The notes: generated from the letters alone by a model not told the origin. Positions 9,255 to 17,642 are shown, counted from the stretch's first letter. The stretch: DNA of 64,000 nt from Nonomuraea sp. NBC_00507 (GCF_036013525.1 NZ_CP107853.1:3038001-3102000); one strand, 5' to 3'. Program-made: numbers and translations.

Positions 9255-9929
9255 TTAGATCAACTCCCGAATATTGCTCAGACTTTCTGGTGGCGTGAAG
9301 CGCGGATTGAGGTATTGCCACTCCTTTATCAGGTCACGATCAGCGCGATTCCACGTCCATTTCTGGCAATCGCGAATATGATTAGCGGGAAGGTTAATCT
9401 TGGCGACTACTTCGCCTTCGGTTTGATAGTCTGAATATCTGCGATATACATTGAGATCGCGGACTTCCTCGCCAACGCTCTCAACCTCGACCGCTGGTCG
9501 CGGTGCTACTACTAGCCAGCAGGTGAATAGGTAAGCGGTATCCCTGCTTCCGAACTCCGTTCCGAACCACAACGCTGTGCGGCGAGCCGAATGCATATAA
9601 TTAGTTTTGGCGATCGCATCCCGCTCTACTGCGCCAGAGGTTAGAGAGATAAAAGGTGTTTCTTCGCAGAAGGGCAGCCCGGTGGTGGGGTCTGGAGCGT
9701 CAAAGTGATTGACATGAAAGTCGAGATTGATATCGGTAAGCTTGTTGCATATTTCATTTGGTCGGATAGTACCAACCTTGCGCCACCAATTGCATATCAG
9801 GCCATCTCGTGAATCAATGATACGTCGAGCATGTGCGTCGCTCGGTAGCCACATTCCCTTAATGCACCATTGTATGATCACGCAAATACTCCCAAGTCGA
9901 TTAAGTCGCCCACAACTTAGAAGCCACAA
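9255..9929 (-). CDS. Hypothetical protein with possible ADP-ribosyltransferase-like motifs
   Basis: No family recognised with confidence. The first 25 residues are unlike the rest and the true start may be the internal ATG at MWLPSDAHARR. The core holds HVNHFDAPDP, then TPFISLTSGAVERD, then RRYSDYQTEGEVVAKINLP. An invariant-looking strand ending in S-x-T-S, followed much later by a Glu-rich strand (TEGEVVAKI), recalls the ordering of catalytic motifs in mono-ADP-ribosyltransferases. This is a fold-level guess from motif order only. The stop abuts the start of the next gene (8352-9254), implying a two-gene operon. The sequence is AT-rich, as in the rest of the 7.3-9.9 kb block. Confidence 0.7.
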   Translation of the reverse strand: MWLLSCGRLNRLGSICVIIQWCIKGMWLPSDAHARRIIDSRDGLICNWWRKVGTIRPNEICNKLTDINLDFHVNHFDAPDPTTGLPFCEETPFISLTSGAVERDAIAKTNYMHSARRTALWFGTEFGSRDTAYLFTCWLVVAPRPAVEVESVGEEVRDLNVYRRYSDYQTEGEVVAKINLPANHIRDCQKWTWNRADRDLIKEWQYLNPRFTPPESLSNIRELI

Positions 9930-10124
9930 TACTCACTTGAGGTAATCGGGTACCTCGAGTCGGAGAAGACCGTATTGATGTTTTGTTAATTTGAGTCACT
10001 TAGGGCAAGTAAGTTAGGGCTTTGTTAGCTCTGTCTGGAGCAGGTTTGGGACGACCCATCCCGATCCTATGCAAGTACAAGCGTCTCCGCACGCAGAGTA
10101 CACAGGTTGAATTCGTAGGGTCGG

Positions 10125-10941
10125 TCATGGGTTTGCCAGGTTGTCGAGGGTGAGCCCGGTCTGGGTCAGGCAGCCGGTGAGCAGATGGGGCCGGTACTGG
10201 ATCTTCTTCAGCTTGCGTTTCACGATCCGGACGAGTCCAGGCATGTCCGCGACGACGAAGTTGGCCAGGGCCCGCCGGAGAAGAGACCAGACGCCCACAA
10301 CGGGATTCAGCTCGGGGCGCGTAAGCAGGCAACTGGACGATACGCGGCCAGTCGGCGTGCTCGGTGGCGACGTGCGCGAGCTGGCCGGCCAGATGCACGT
10401 TCAAGTTGTCCCAGCACCACACCAGCGGCGCGCCCAAGTGCTGGTGGGTGGCCACGATCAGGTCCCGGTAGTCGATCCAGGAGAAGGACTTGGGTTCGCC
10501 TTTGCGGCCTCGGTAGATGTGCAGGCGGTAGAACAGATGCGGCCGCTCGCCGTCCCGGTAGGCCACGACGCCGGCCATGTTCACCCGGCCCGAGCCCTTG
10601 CCGCGTACTGTCACCACTGGCCGGGCACCGACCGGCGCCCAGGTGCGTCCCTTCGGCGGCATCAGCCCCTGCCCGGCCTCGTCTTCGAAGCAGATATAGG
10701 CGCCCAGGTCCGCCGCGGTGCTTTACTGCCGGCCACACCTCAGTCTTCCAAGCCGCGATGGCCTCTCGTCCCGTTCCAGGGCCCGCCGGATCGGTACCTG
10801 CACCGACCAGCCGTGCCGGTGCAGCAGCTTGCCCACGCCCTCGATGGTGTTACCGATGCGGAACAACCGCCCGATCAAGCCAGGCTTTGCGTGTTCGTCC
10901 GCCAGCCGCTGTCCCTCGATCATAGGTTGTCCTGCGGTCAC
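10125..10941 (-). pseudogene. IS630-family transposase, frameshifted
   Basis: The reverse strand encodes pieces of one IS630-type DDE transposase in different frames. An N-terminal winged-helix part contains GVGKLLHRHGWSVQVP. The middle part, from MPPKGRTWAPVGARP, includes CWDNLNVHLAG and QLPAYAP. The C-terminal part reads ELNPVVGVWSLLRRALANF to DNLANP and stop at 10125. A four-C run near 10317 adds one base and shifts the frame just before the ELNP motif; another shift separates the first two parts near 10725. The enzyme cannot be made intact. It flanks the AT-rich gene block on its right side, opposite the IS1380 copy. Confidence 0.85.
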
Positions 10942-11487
10942 AGCCGGGTTGATACGGAAGAGCCGGTCTGGTGGGCTTGCCTGGGTCGATGACGTGCGAG
11001 GTGATCAGGTTCCACCCCAGCCGCTCCACAAGCCCGATCCGTGCGAGGTGATCACCTCGGGCCGGAGATCCCCGCCAGAGACAGGTTCTAACCGTCGCCG
11101 GCTGTGGCGAGTTCGGCTCCTGCGTGGAATTTGCCCTGTGATGAGCTTCGATCGTTAGGGCTGTTCTGCATGGCGGCTCAGCGCGTAGGCGGCGCGGGCC
11201 GCGACCGGCCGGAGAGCCGCAGCGCGGCCCGCTGGCCGCCCGGACGCGCGGCGGGCCGCAGGCGGCACGCCTTTAAAAACCGTGGAGAAAAGTCTCATCG
11301 AGTCGATCTAGCGCATCGATCGAACGTGATCGAACGCGCGATCGAACACCGATCTATCGTGTCTCTGAGCTGCCAAGTGCGCGCTGGCTCGGGCCCGGTG
11401 CTTACCGCGAGAGTGCCGCGTCGCACCTGCGCGTGCCGCGGATCCCGTCAGTGGGAGATGCCTTTCGCCCCGTAGGCCTGGTCTGGG
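10942..11487. other. Gene-free stretch with GC-rich palindromes
   Basis: No gene supported here. About 11185-11275 is extremely GC-rich and full of overlapping short palindromes (GGCC, GCGC and CCGG blocks). It is followed by a short A-rich patch and then the GATCGAAC repeats described separately. Confidence 0.5.
11318..11347. repeat. Three GATCGAAC direct repeats
   Basis: The octamer GATCGAAC occurs at 11318-11325, 11328-11335 and 11340-11347, with another GATC at 11351 and one at 11304. Spacing of 10 and 12 bases puts the copies on roughly one face of the helix, as in operator or iteron arrays. The array lies 3' of the GntR gene. No replication or partition gene is nearby, so its role is unknown. 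Confidence 0.45.
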
Positions 11488-11754
11488 CTAGTCGCTGGAA
11501 GGATTGTCGCTCGTGGTGCTGGATTCGGTGCGCTGGCCGACGAAGCTGCCCAGATTGGGGATCGTGTAGATGAGCTTTTCGGCGCGCAGTTGCTGCATGG
11601 CCTTGCGGAGGGTGCCGCGGGCCACGCCGAACTCCTGCATCAGCCGCACCTCGGACAGTAGGTGTTTGGGCGGGTAGGTGCCGTCGCTGATCCGCTGGCG
11701 TAGTGCGTCGGCGATCTGCTCCCACCTGAAGCGATCGGGCTCGAACTCCATCAC
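11488..11754 (-). CDS. GntR-family transcriptional regulator (short)
   Basis: An 88-residue protein made almost entirely of a GntR winged helix: FRWEQIADALRQRISDGTYPP, then LLSEVRLMQEFGVARGTLRKAMQQL, then GSFVGQR. There is no effector-binding domain, unlike full-length GntR proteins, so it may respond to partners rather than a ligand. Such mini-GntR genes beside a pair of small proteins are common in actinomycete accessory regions. The gene is divergent from the small genes at 11850 and 12065, and the 95-bp gap is the likely shared control region. Confidence 0.88.
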   Translation of the reverse strand: MMEFEPDRFRWEQIADALRQRISDGTYPPKHLLSEVRLMQEFGVARGTLRKAMQQLRAEKLIYTIPNLGSFVGQRTESSTTSDNPSSD

Positions 11755-11849
11755 TCTCTAACCATAGAAATACCTGCACATACGACTCGTTCCAACCCAT
11801 GTCTTGTCATGGCATGGACAGGGATGGACAGGCTGGCTACAGTGGCGGT

Positions 11850-12068
11850 ATGGCGATACCCAGCTATGACTTGGACGTGCTTCGTGCAGCCTTCCCTGCC
11901 TGGTCGCTCTTCCGCAGTGACGCGGGTGTGTTCTACGGGACCCGGCGTGGTGTCCGCCTCCGGGATGCCGACATCGACAAGGGGCTACGGCAGACGGTAA
12001 GCGCAGACGACGTCGACACCTTCGTGTCCCTGCTCGTGGATCAAGGCCGAAAGGTGGTGAGCTCGTGA
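11850..12068 (+). CDS. Small hypothetical protein paired with GntR
   Basis: A 72-residue protein starting MAIPSYDLDVLRAAFPAW. An earlier ATG at 11799 would add a low-complexity leader overlapping the GntR promoter, so I chose the internal ATG at 11850. No known domain or membrane segment is visible. The protein ends VSLLVDQGRKVVSS. Its TGA overlaps the GTG of the next gene (GTGA), which indicates translational coupling. Confidence 0.65.
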   Translation: MAIPSYDLDVLRAAFPAWSLFRSDAGVFYGTRRGVRLRDADIDKGLRQTVSADDVDTFVSLLVDQGRKVVSS

Positions 12069-12358
12069 GTTGTCCGCCTTCGCACTTCGAGTATCACAGT
12101 CTGCACGTGGCGACCCCTCAGGCACAGCCCGTGCGGGTGAAGTGGTCGCCGAGTGTACCCCGCGCCGATCGGCTACGGATCCGCGAGCACACGTGCGCCT
12201 GCACGTATCCGATGTTCGAGCTTTCTACGGCGGCCGGCCTGTGGTTCGTCCGACGCATCTCGGACGAGAACTCCGCGGTCATCGTCGAGAGCCCCTGGAT
12301 GTCAGCCAGCGCTGCTCGGGACCTGTGGCTGCAGATCGTCACAGGCCAGGCGGAATGA
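12065..12358 (+). CDS. Small hypothetical protein, coupled to the preceding gene
   Basis: A 97-residue protein from a GTG that overlaps the preceding stop codon. It has two Cys close together (HTCACTYP) and an aromatic-rich middle (GLWFVRRIS). I do not recognise the family. The tight coupling with 11850-12068 and the divergent GntR gene suggest a three-gene accessory cassette. Confidence 0.65.
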   Translation: MSCPPSHFEYHSLHVATPQAQPVRVKWSPSVPRADRLRIREHTCACTYPMFELSTAAGLWFVRRISDENSAVIVESPWMSASAARDLWLQIVTGQAE

Positions 12359-12495
12359 GACGGGGTACGGGCGGACGCGGTTTCCACGGTCGTTCGCCGT
12401 CAGCCAACCGCTGTATGGACGTACTCCGGGGGCGACGAGGGAGCGTCGGCATGTTGGCAGCAGTGCTGCTCGCGGTCCTTGCGCGGAGTCCTGCT

Positions 12496-12759
12496 CTACT
12501 CGCCGGACTTCTCGCGGAACCGTTCCATGATCCGCTCCGCTTCGGCTTCGCTGATCTCGACCAGTTCCTCGCTGGACTCGCCGTGTCGCCATTCCCAGAT
12601 CACATCGCTGTCATGCCATTGCAAGTCCCGCTGGAAGGCCTCATCCACGATCCCGCCCTCTGGAAGGAAGCGCCGCCGGGCCAAGCCGCTGGGGTTCTCG
12701 CGGGTATGGCCCCAAAGCAGCAACGCGTAATACGTCACCCGCTCTTTCAACGGAATCAT
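12496..12759 (-). CDS. Putative immunity protein for the RelA/SpoT-like toxin
   Basis: An 87-residue acidic protein (…SEELVEISEAEAERIMERFREKSGE at its end, given in two parts here only as a description of its Glu-rich tail). Its ATG overlaps the TGA of the toxin gene (ATGA), the arrangement expected of polymorphic toxin and immunity pairs. It has no signal peptide or membrane helix, as expected for a cytosolic antidote. The family is not recognised; the immunity role is inferred from position, overlap, size and charge. Confidence 0.6.
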   Translation of the reverse strand: MIPLKERVTYYALLLWGHTRENPSGLARRRFLPEGGIVDEAFQRDLQWHDSDVIWEWRHGESSEELVEISEAEAERIMERFREKSGE

Positions 12760-14146
12760 CTGCCCTTCTTCACATAGGGGATCTCGGCAGCTCCTGGCGG
12801 CACCGGGACGGACTCGAAGACCTGTTTCTCGTACTTCTCCAGGCGTTCCCGGTCCTTGGGGCCCAGGTTCTGCCTGTACTCGTATACCTCGTGGGTCACC
12901 TCCTTCGCCCAGAGGCTCGACGGCGTGTGGATCTGTAACTCGAACAGTTGCCCGTCGGGGCCGCGCCATCGTGTGTTGACACCTTTGTAGCCTGACGGAT
13001 CGCTCCATGCTGGCTTCTGTAGGACCAGCTCGAATCTCTGCCGTTTCAGGGCGGCCATGGTGTCAGCGACGCCCTTGGCGTACCGATCGTCGCTGAAGGT
13101 GAACGTGTAGCGGATCGCATCGTGCATGTCATCGCGAATGATGGTCTCGGGGGCTTTCCCCGGCTCTGCCTTAGCGATCAGCTTCGCAAGTTTCTCCTTG
13201 TAGCGGTCCGGGCTCTTGAGGACGTGTTCTGGGAAACCTGCCATGTCCGCGCCAAGCTCTCGAGCTGCCGCCTGAACGCCCGGCGATATTCGCCGCTCTG
13301 CCTTCCGCGCCTGGTCCAGGGCCTGATCTGCCAGTGAGTTTGCGTCCGGCCCCAGGGTTTGCCCCTTCCACTCCCATGTCCCTTCAGGAGTGATGCGGGA
13401 GGGAGCGGCCTGCGGCCCTGCCCTTGCCTTGGCTACCTTGATCAGGTCTGAGATTTTGCTGACGGCGGTCGCGGCCTTGCTCGCCCCAGACGCCGCGCTG
13501 CTTCCGCCCGCCGTGGCGGCGGCCAACAGGATGTCCGGGGTGAGGCGGCCGAAGGCACGCTCGGGGTTGGTGGTCCAGGTGTCCCAGTCCGTGATGGCCT
13601 TGAGGAGCTCGGTCGGGTGCCGGATCCCGTAGATCAGGCCGTGCGCGCTGTCCTCGACCTGTCGCTGCCAGCCATCCGGGTCAAGGGTCTTGCGTACCTC
13701 GGAGAACTCCCACAGCATCCCCGCGAGCCCGGCCGTGCCCTCGAAGGCGCCCTTGGCCACCTCAGCCGCGGGGTTGCCAGAGTTCTGGTCCAGGTCGAAA
13801 AGGGCCTGCGCCTGTTGGGCGAGGCGGTCCCAGAAACCGCCGACCGTGGGGAGCGTTTGCCGGGGGCGAACAGCTCCGAATTGACGAACACCGGCTGGCC
13901 CGCCTGTACGGCCGGATCATGCGCCACCAGGCGTTCCAGCAGCACCACGCGCCGGTGGATGTCTGGGATCTGCTGCTCGGCCCAGCCGGCGATTCTCCGT
14001 ATCGTGTCGGCATGCGTGGTGGCCAGGCCGGCGTGACGCAGCAGGCTCCAGAGCTCGTTCCCGGCGGACTCCAGCGTGGAGTTGGCTCTGCGGAGTTCGT
14101 CCTCCAGCGCCCTTACGCCGTCGGGCACCATGCCGTCGATGTCCAC
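12756..14146 (-). pseudogene. WXG100-associated polymorphic toxin with RelA/SpoT-like C-terminus, frameshifted
   Basis: Two reverse-strand frames form one gene. The 5' part starts at a GTG (14146), six bases after the WXG100 stop, and reads through VNSELFAPG. The protein continues in another frame with QTLPTVGGFWDRLAQQ. One missing base in a run of five Gs near 13860 explains the break: the span is 1391 nt, and adding one base gives 464 codons. The last third has features of RelA/SpoT nucleotide pyrophosphokinases: SPDRYKEKLAK, DDMHDAIRY, GYKGVNTRWRGPDG, ELQIHT, then a spaced H and YEYR. The family transfers pyrophosphate from ATP to a nucleotide or tRNA end. Here the product is inferred to be an exported growth inhibitor, inactive unless the frameshift is a sequencing error or is bypassed. 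Confidence 0.72.
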
Positions 14147-14151
14147 CGGGG

Positions 14152-14379
14152 CTACTCCGGGGTGCGGGCGAGCAAGGTGCGCAGGTCGTCGACCGCCGAC
14201 GTACACGCACTGATCAAGGCTTGTCTCTGTGCCGCCAGCTCGCTGCCGAAACGGTCGGCTGCCGGGCCTGTCCAGATGCGCTGGCCCATCAGCCCCACCG
14301 ACCGGTCCAGGCCGGCCCTCGCCTGGCCGGTCAGTTCCTCTGCCCGCCGCAGCGCCTGCGCGATCTGCTCTCGCGTCAT
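14152..14379 (-). CDS. WXG100/ESAT-6-like small helical protein
   Basis: A 75-residue protein, MTREQIAQALRRAEELTGQ onwards, forming two helices joined by IWTGPAADRFGSEL. The W-x-G turn is the hallmark of WXG100 proteins secreted by type VII (ESX-like) systems. The ATG at 14379 was preferred over upstream in-frame starts because a GGAGCGGG motif precedes it and the length then fits the family. It stops six bases before the toxin gene and probably acts as its secretion partner. No ESX machinery genes are in the window. Confidence 0.78.
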   Translation of the reverse strand: MTREQIAQALRRAEELTGQARAGLDRSVGLMGQRIWTGPAADRFGSELAAQRQALISACTSAVDDLRTLLARTPE

Positions 14380-14545
14380 GGGACCCGCTCCCTGGCTTAT
14401 CGGACGCTCCGCTCGTTCTGAACGTGATGCAAGCGCCATTCCAGAGGCATCCCGGAGGGGGCGACAAGCCGGTTCGCAAACTCGGTCTCGTTCCTTGGCC
14501 ACCCTCGCTACGAAGGTCGGCGGGTCAGAGCGCTGACCCGCTTCG

Positions 14546-14959
14546 TCAGGGGTGCATGGCGTCGCGGACCTTGGCGGTGTCGACGAACTGCTCGAAGCGC
14601 ACGATCAGCCCGCCGCGCACCGTGAAGTGGTGGGCCACGCGGACGTCGAGCGGCTTGCCGGTGGCCTTGTTGGTGGCGGTGTAGCGGGCGAGGACGACGA
14701 CGTCTTCGCCGTCGACGACGTAGGTGTCGTCGTGGACGATCCAATCGGACCACTCGGTGGCGAGCTTCTCCATCACGTTCGAGGTCACACCCTCCGGCGT
14801 GCGATAGGTGCCCGCGAGGGGGAAGCCGGCCATCTCCGTCCACTCCACGTCCGGGGCGAGTGCGGCACGCAGGGCCTCGAGGTCACCGGCCGCGGAGGCC
14901 AGATACTGGCGGCGTACCACGTCAGCGGGGGCGGCGAGGCCGGTGGTGTGCTCCGTCAT
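14546..14959 (-). CDS. SnoaL-like / NTF2-fold protein
   Basis: A 137-residue protein of the SnoaL-like NTF2 superfamily: a helical start (VVRRQYLASAAGDLEALRAA), then LAPDVEWTEM, and the barrel strands AHHFTVRGGLIVRFEQF. Members act as small cyclases, isomerases or ligand-binding barrels; no substrate can be assigned. It is the last gene of a probable operon with the MBL-fold and DsbA-like genes, only six bases after the MBL stop. Confidence 0.85.
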   Translation of the reverse strand: MTEHTTGLAAPADVVRRQYLASAAGDLEALRAALAPDVEWTEMAGFPLAGTYRTPEGVTSNVMEKLATEWSDWIVHDDTYVVDGEDVVVLARYTATNKATGKPLDVRVAHHFTVRGGLIVRFEQFVDTAKVRDAMHP

Positions 14960-14965
14960 GTCGCC

Positions 14966-15772
14966 TCAGCCCCAGGTCATCTCGCCCGTGGCGACCTTGG
15001 CGCCGATCTGCGCCGCGATCAGCATGCCGTGGGCGGGGTGGCGGGCCACCAGCGCCTCGGTCAGCGCGGCGCCGTCCGCGGCCTTGGCCAGCTCCTCCTC
15101 GAAGGCGACCAGGTACTCGCGCGTGCCGGCGATGGCACTGGCGTCGGCGGGGGCCGTGGGCAGCCGGTGTCCGGGCACGACGAGCTGTGGCTCGAGCGCG
15201 GCCATGTCGTCCAGCAGGGCGATCCAAGCGGCACGCTGCTCGGCCTTCGGGGTGTCGGCGACCCATACGTGCTCCCCGGCGAAGAGCAGCACGCCGCCGA
15301 GGATGGCGCGGTGCTCGGCCTGCCACAGGTAGTGGCGGTCCGGCAGTTCGGCGACGCCGCCCTTGAGCTCGAATCGGTGGTCTTCGAAGGTGATGTCGCC
15401 GGTCAGCGGGGTGAGGCCGACCAGCCGGGTGGGCAGGTTCGCGCCGGCGGCCGCCCAGGCCTTCAGCTTGCCTTCGTACGAGTGCTGGATGTGTTCGATG
15501 ACGTGCTCGGTGGCGATGAACTCGGCGCCGGGGAAGGCGTCGGCGATGACTTCGGCGCCGAAGTAGAAGTCCGGGTCGCCGTGGCTGATGAAGACGGTGG
15601 TGAGCTGCTTGCCGGAGTCCAGGATTTCGGCGGCCAGCCGGTGGCCGTCGGCCCGGGTGAAGCCGGCGTCGACGAGCAGGGCCTCGTTCTCGCCGATGAC
15701 CAGGGTGGCCGTCTTGTTCTTGCTGCCGACGGGGAAGTCCAGGTCGAAGATCTTGAATTCGAGCGTGCTCAT
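14966..15772 (-). CDS. MBL-fold metallo-hydrolase with atypical metal motif
   Basis: A 268-residue metallo-beta-lactamase-fold protein. The start at 15772 has AAGGA four bases upstream; longer frames are out-of-family. Expected motifs are present in modified form: LLVDAGFTRADG, then ISHGDPDFYFG where the usual H-x-H-x-D-H occurs, then VVPGH. The second and last His of the canonical motif are absent, so metal binding may be reduced or altered. It sits between the DsbA-like and SnoaL-like genes under probable MarR control, which hints at detoxification or redox processing of a small molecule. Confidence 0.87.
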   Translation of the reverse strand: MSTLEFKIFDLDFPVGSKNKTATLVIGENEALLVDAGFTRADGHRLAAEILDSGKQLTTVFISHGDPDFYFGAEVIADAFPGAEFIATEHVIEHIQHSYEGKLKAWAAAGANLPTRLVGLTPLTGDITFEDHRFELKGGVAELPDRHYLWQAEHRAILGGVLLFAGEHVWVADTPKAEQRAAWIALLDDMAALEPQLVVPGHRLPTAPADASAIAGTREYLVAFEEELAKAADGAALTEALVARHPAHGMLIAAQIGAKVATGEMTWG

Positions 15773-15806
15773 GGAGTCCTTCTTCAAGGGTGGGGGAGAG
15801 GGAGGG

Positions 15807-16433
15807 TCAGGATGCGTCGCGGGTGGCCAGGGCGGACAGACGCCGGTCCACCTCGTCGGTGGTGGCGTGTCCGCTCGCCAGGACGACGGCGCGGTCGCCG
15901 TCAACGGCCAGCAGGGTAGGGAATGCGTCGACGCCGAGCTCGGCCGTGCGGCGGAAGTCGGCCTCGGCGGCAGCCTGCGCCGCCGGGGAGTGGAAGGCGG
16001 CGACGACGGCGCCGGCATCGAGCCGGGCCTCCTCGGCGACCTGCCGGTAGGTCGCCGGCTCGGACAGGCTCTGACCATCGACATAGAAGGCGTGCTGGAG
16101 GGCCATGGCCAATTCCGCCGCGCGCTCGGGGGCGTTCTGGCGCAGGGCGGCCATGCCGCGGGCGGCGGCCTCGGAGTCCATCACGAAGGAGCCGTCGGCG
16201 ATCAGCCGCTCATACCCCTCGCCGAACTCCGCGCCGGTCAGCTCGTTGATCTTGGCGTTGGCGCCCTTCACGTAGCCGAACTCCCGGATCGGTATCCGGC
16301 GGGCGCCGGTGAACAGGCCACCGGAGAGGACCTCCACCGGCAGGTCCGGATGCTTGGCGGCGACCTCCCGCAGCGTGCGGGAGAACCCGTGCGACCAGCC
16401 GCAGTACGCATCGAAGACGTAGACGAGCTTCAT
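15807..16433 (-). CDS. DsbA-family protein (thioredoxin fold, CGWS active site)
   Basis: A 208-residue cytosolic DsbA-like protein: KLVYVFDAYCGWSHGFS at the N-terminus, a helical insert, then ELGVDAFPTLLAVDGDRAV with the cis-Pro of the thioredoxin fold. The active site is C-G-W-S, with Ser in place of the second Cys, so it cannot form the usual CxxC disulfide. It resembles FrnE and 2-hydroxychromene-carboxylate-isomerase-type relatives, which act on small molecules or stress targets. It is the first gene of the operon and lies next to a palindromic operator candidate. Confidence 0.87.
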   Translation of the reverse strand: MKLVYVFDAYCGWSHGFSRTLREVAAKHPDLPVEVLSGGLFTGARRIPIREFGYVKGANAKINELTGAEFGEGYERLIADGSFVMDSEAAARGMAALRQNAPERAAELAMALQHAFYVDGQSLSEPATYRQVAEEARLDAGAVVAAFHSPAAQAAAEADFRRTAELGVDAFPTLLAVDGDRAVVLASGHATTDEVDRRLSALATRDAS

Positions 16434-16493
16434 GGGGAACCTCTGATTGTCCTTGCGGTGCCCGCACTGCGCGGGCGAACTATCTGAGGAAAC

Positions 16494-16515
16494 AGTATCT
16501 GACTCGTCAGGTATT
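16494..16515. promoter_or_regulatory. Candidate MarR operator
   Basis: AGTATCTGAC (16494-16503) and GTCAGGTATT (16506-16515) form an inverted repeat matching at 8 of 10 positions around a TC centre. A further half-site, ACTATCTGAG, lies just to its left. It sits 61 bp upstream of the DsbA-like gene and just 3' of the MarR gene. MarR dimers bind palindromes of this size, and MarR genes often control the adjacent operon. Assignment is by position and symmetry. Confidence 0.5.
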
Positions 16516-16564
16516 TCGGCGGGCTCACGTGGCTTGTGTCACACAGAAGGACATCGCGCCGGAT

Positions 16565-17059
16565 TCAGCGCATCCGTGGCAGCATGTCTCGCGCCGTATG
16601 GCTGAGGATCCGTAGATCCTCGGCGAAGCGCTCGCGATGGGCGGGGGGAAGCGGCTCCAGGAAGTACCGCTTGATGTTCTCCACGTGTACCTGCGCGACC
16701 CGGACCGCCGCCTCCTCTCCCCGCGGCGTGAGCCGCACCAGCCGCCCTCGCCGGTCATGGGGATCGTCGGCCCGCTCCACCAGGCCGGCCGCCTCCATCC
16801 GGTCCACGAGCCGCGTCGCACCCCCCGTGGTGAGCACTTGTTCCTGTCCGATGGCACTCATCGACAGTCCCGGCGCACCGGCCCGGCCGAGGATCAGCAG
16901 CACCTCGAACATCAGATGGCTGATCCCGAACTCCTCCTCGATCGCTCGCCCCAGGATGTACTCCAGCCGGTTGGCCGCCCCCTGCAGCCGTCCGAAGGCC
17001 AGAATCAGCTCGTCGTCCGCTGCCTCCTTCGCCGTCGAGATCTCCGCCTCGGCACCCAC
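16565..17059 (-). CDS. MarR-family transcriptional regulator
   Basis: A 164-residue MarR protein with the winged-helix core GLSMSAIGQEQVLTTGGATRLVDRMEAAGLVER, followed by the wing DDPHDRRGRLVRLT and a long C-terminal dimerisation helix. Members usually repress neighbouring genes until a phenolic or oxidant signal releases them. It is transcribed in the same direction as the DsbA-like, MBL and SnoaL operon, separated by 131 bp containing the palindrome at 16494-16515. Confidence 0.92.
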   Translation of the reverse strand: MGAEAEISTAKEAADDELILAFGRLQGAANRLEYILGRAIEEEFGISHLMFEVLLILGRAGAPGLSMSAIGQEQVLTTGGATRLVDRMEAAGLVERADDPHDRRGRLVRLTPRGEEAAVRVAQVHVENIKRYFLEPLPPAHRERFAEDLRILSHTARDMLPRMR

Positions 17060-17228
17060 CGCACCGCCACCCCTTCTGCTTCGTACGAGAAATACGCTCC
17101 ATCGATCATGGTGACCCGAAGGACGGAAGCGTCTCGTAACAGTGAACCGGCTGCGGCATGTCGCGGTTGCATCGAGGGTGACTTACGGACCCGCGGGGCT
17201 TCGCCGCCACCCCCGGGGGCGCCACTTC

Positions 17229-17396
17229 GATCGCATCGCCCGGCCGGGGCCGCAGGCGCAAGCTCCCGGCTCACGAAGGTCACTTGATCTTTCTGCCCGG
17301 TACTTCGGCGTCTTTGAGCTCAGAGAGTTCCAGCGCCTTGTGGTTCTCGCTCGCCTTGAATGGACAAGTAGCCGGAGGTATGGCTGATGTTGAATT
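17229..17396. repeat. Dispersed repeat, copy 1 (matches 33872-34040)
   Basis: About 165 bases here match the stretch around 33872-34040 in the same orientation, with scattered substitutions and few indels by eye. Shared blocks include CTCACGAAGGTCAC, GAGTTCCAGCGCC and CTCGCCTTGAATGGAC. Neither copy encodes a recognised protein. The remainder of the gap between MarR and the small gene at 17696 (17060-17228 and 17397-17642) shows nothing I can support. Confidence 0.7.
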
Positions 17397-17642
17397 CTGT
17401 TGGGTCAGGGTGCGGTATCGAGAATCCTCGCTGCGTGTTCGCCGGTCATCCGGCGTTGCTGCCTAATTGCTGGTTGGCGACAGATGTCGCTTATTGCAGG
17501 CAACAGTGATAAACCTCCGCTGGTCGTCTGCGATCATCCCGCTGAAGGTCATGTAGGCCCTGAAACGGTCCCGAAACTCAAGAGTTCTGACCAAGATCAT
17601 TATTGTCTGTCAGTTTCCGAAGTCGAGTGCACGGATGTGCGG

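Noticed and set aside
14552..15919. Forward frame of 455 codons across the SnoaL and MBL genes
   Set aside because: Composition is that of an antisense shadow; the reverse strand has two well-supported genes with correct motifs and starts.
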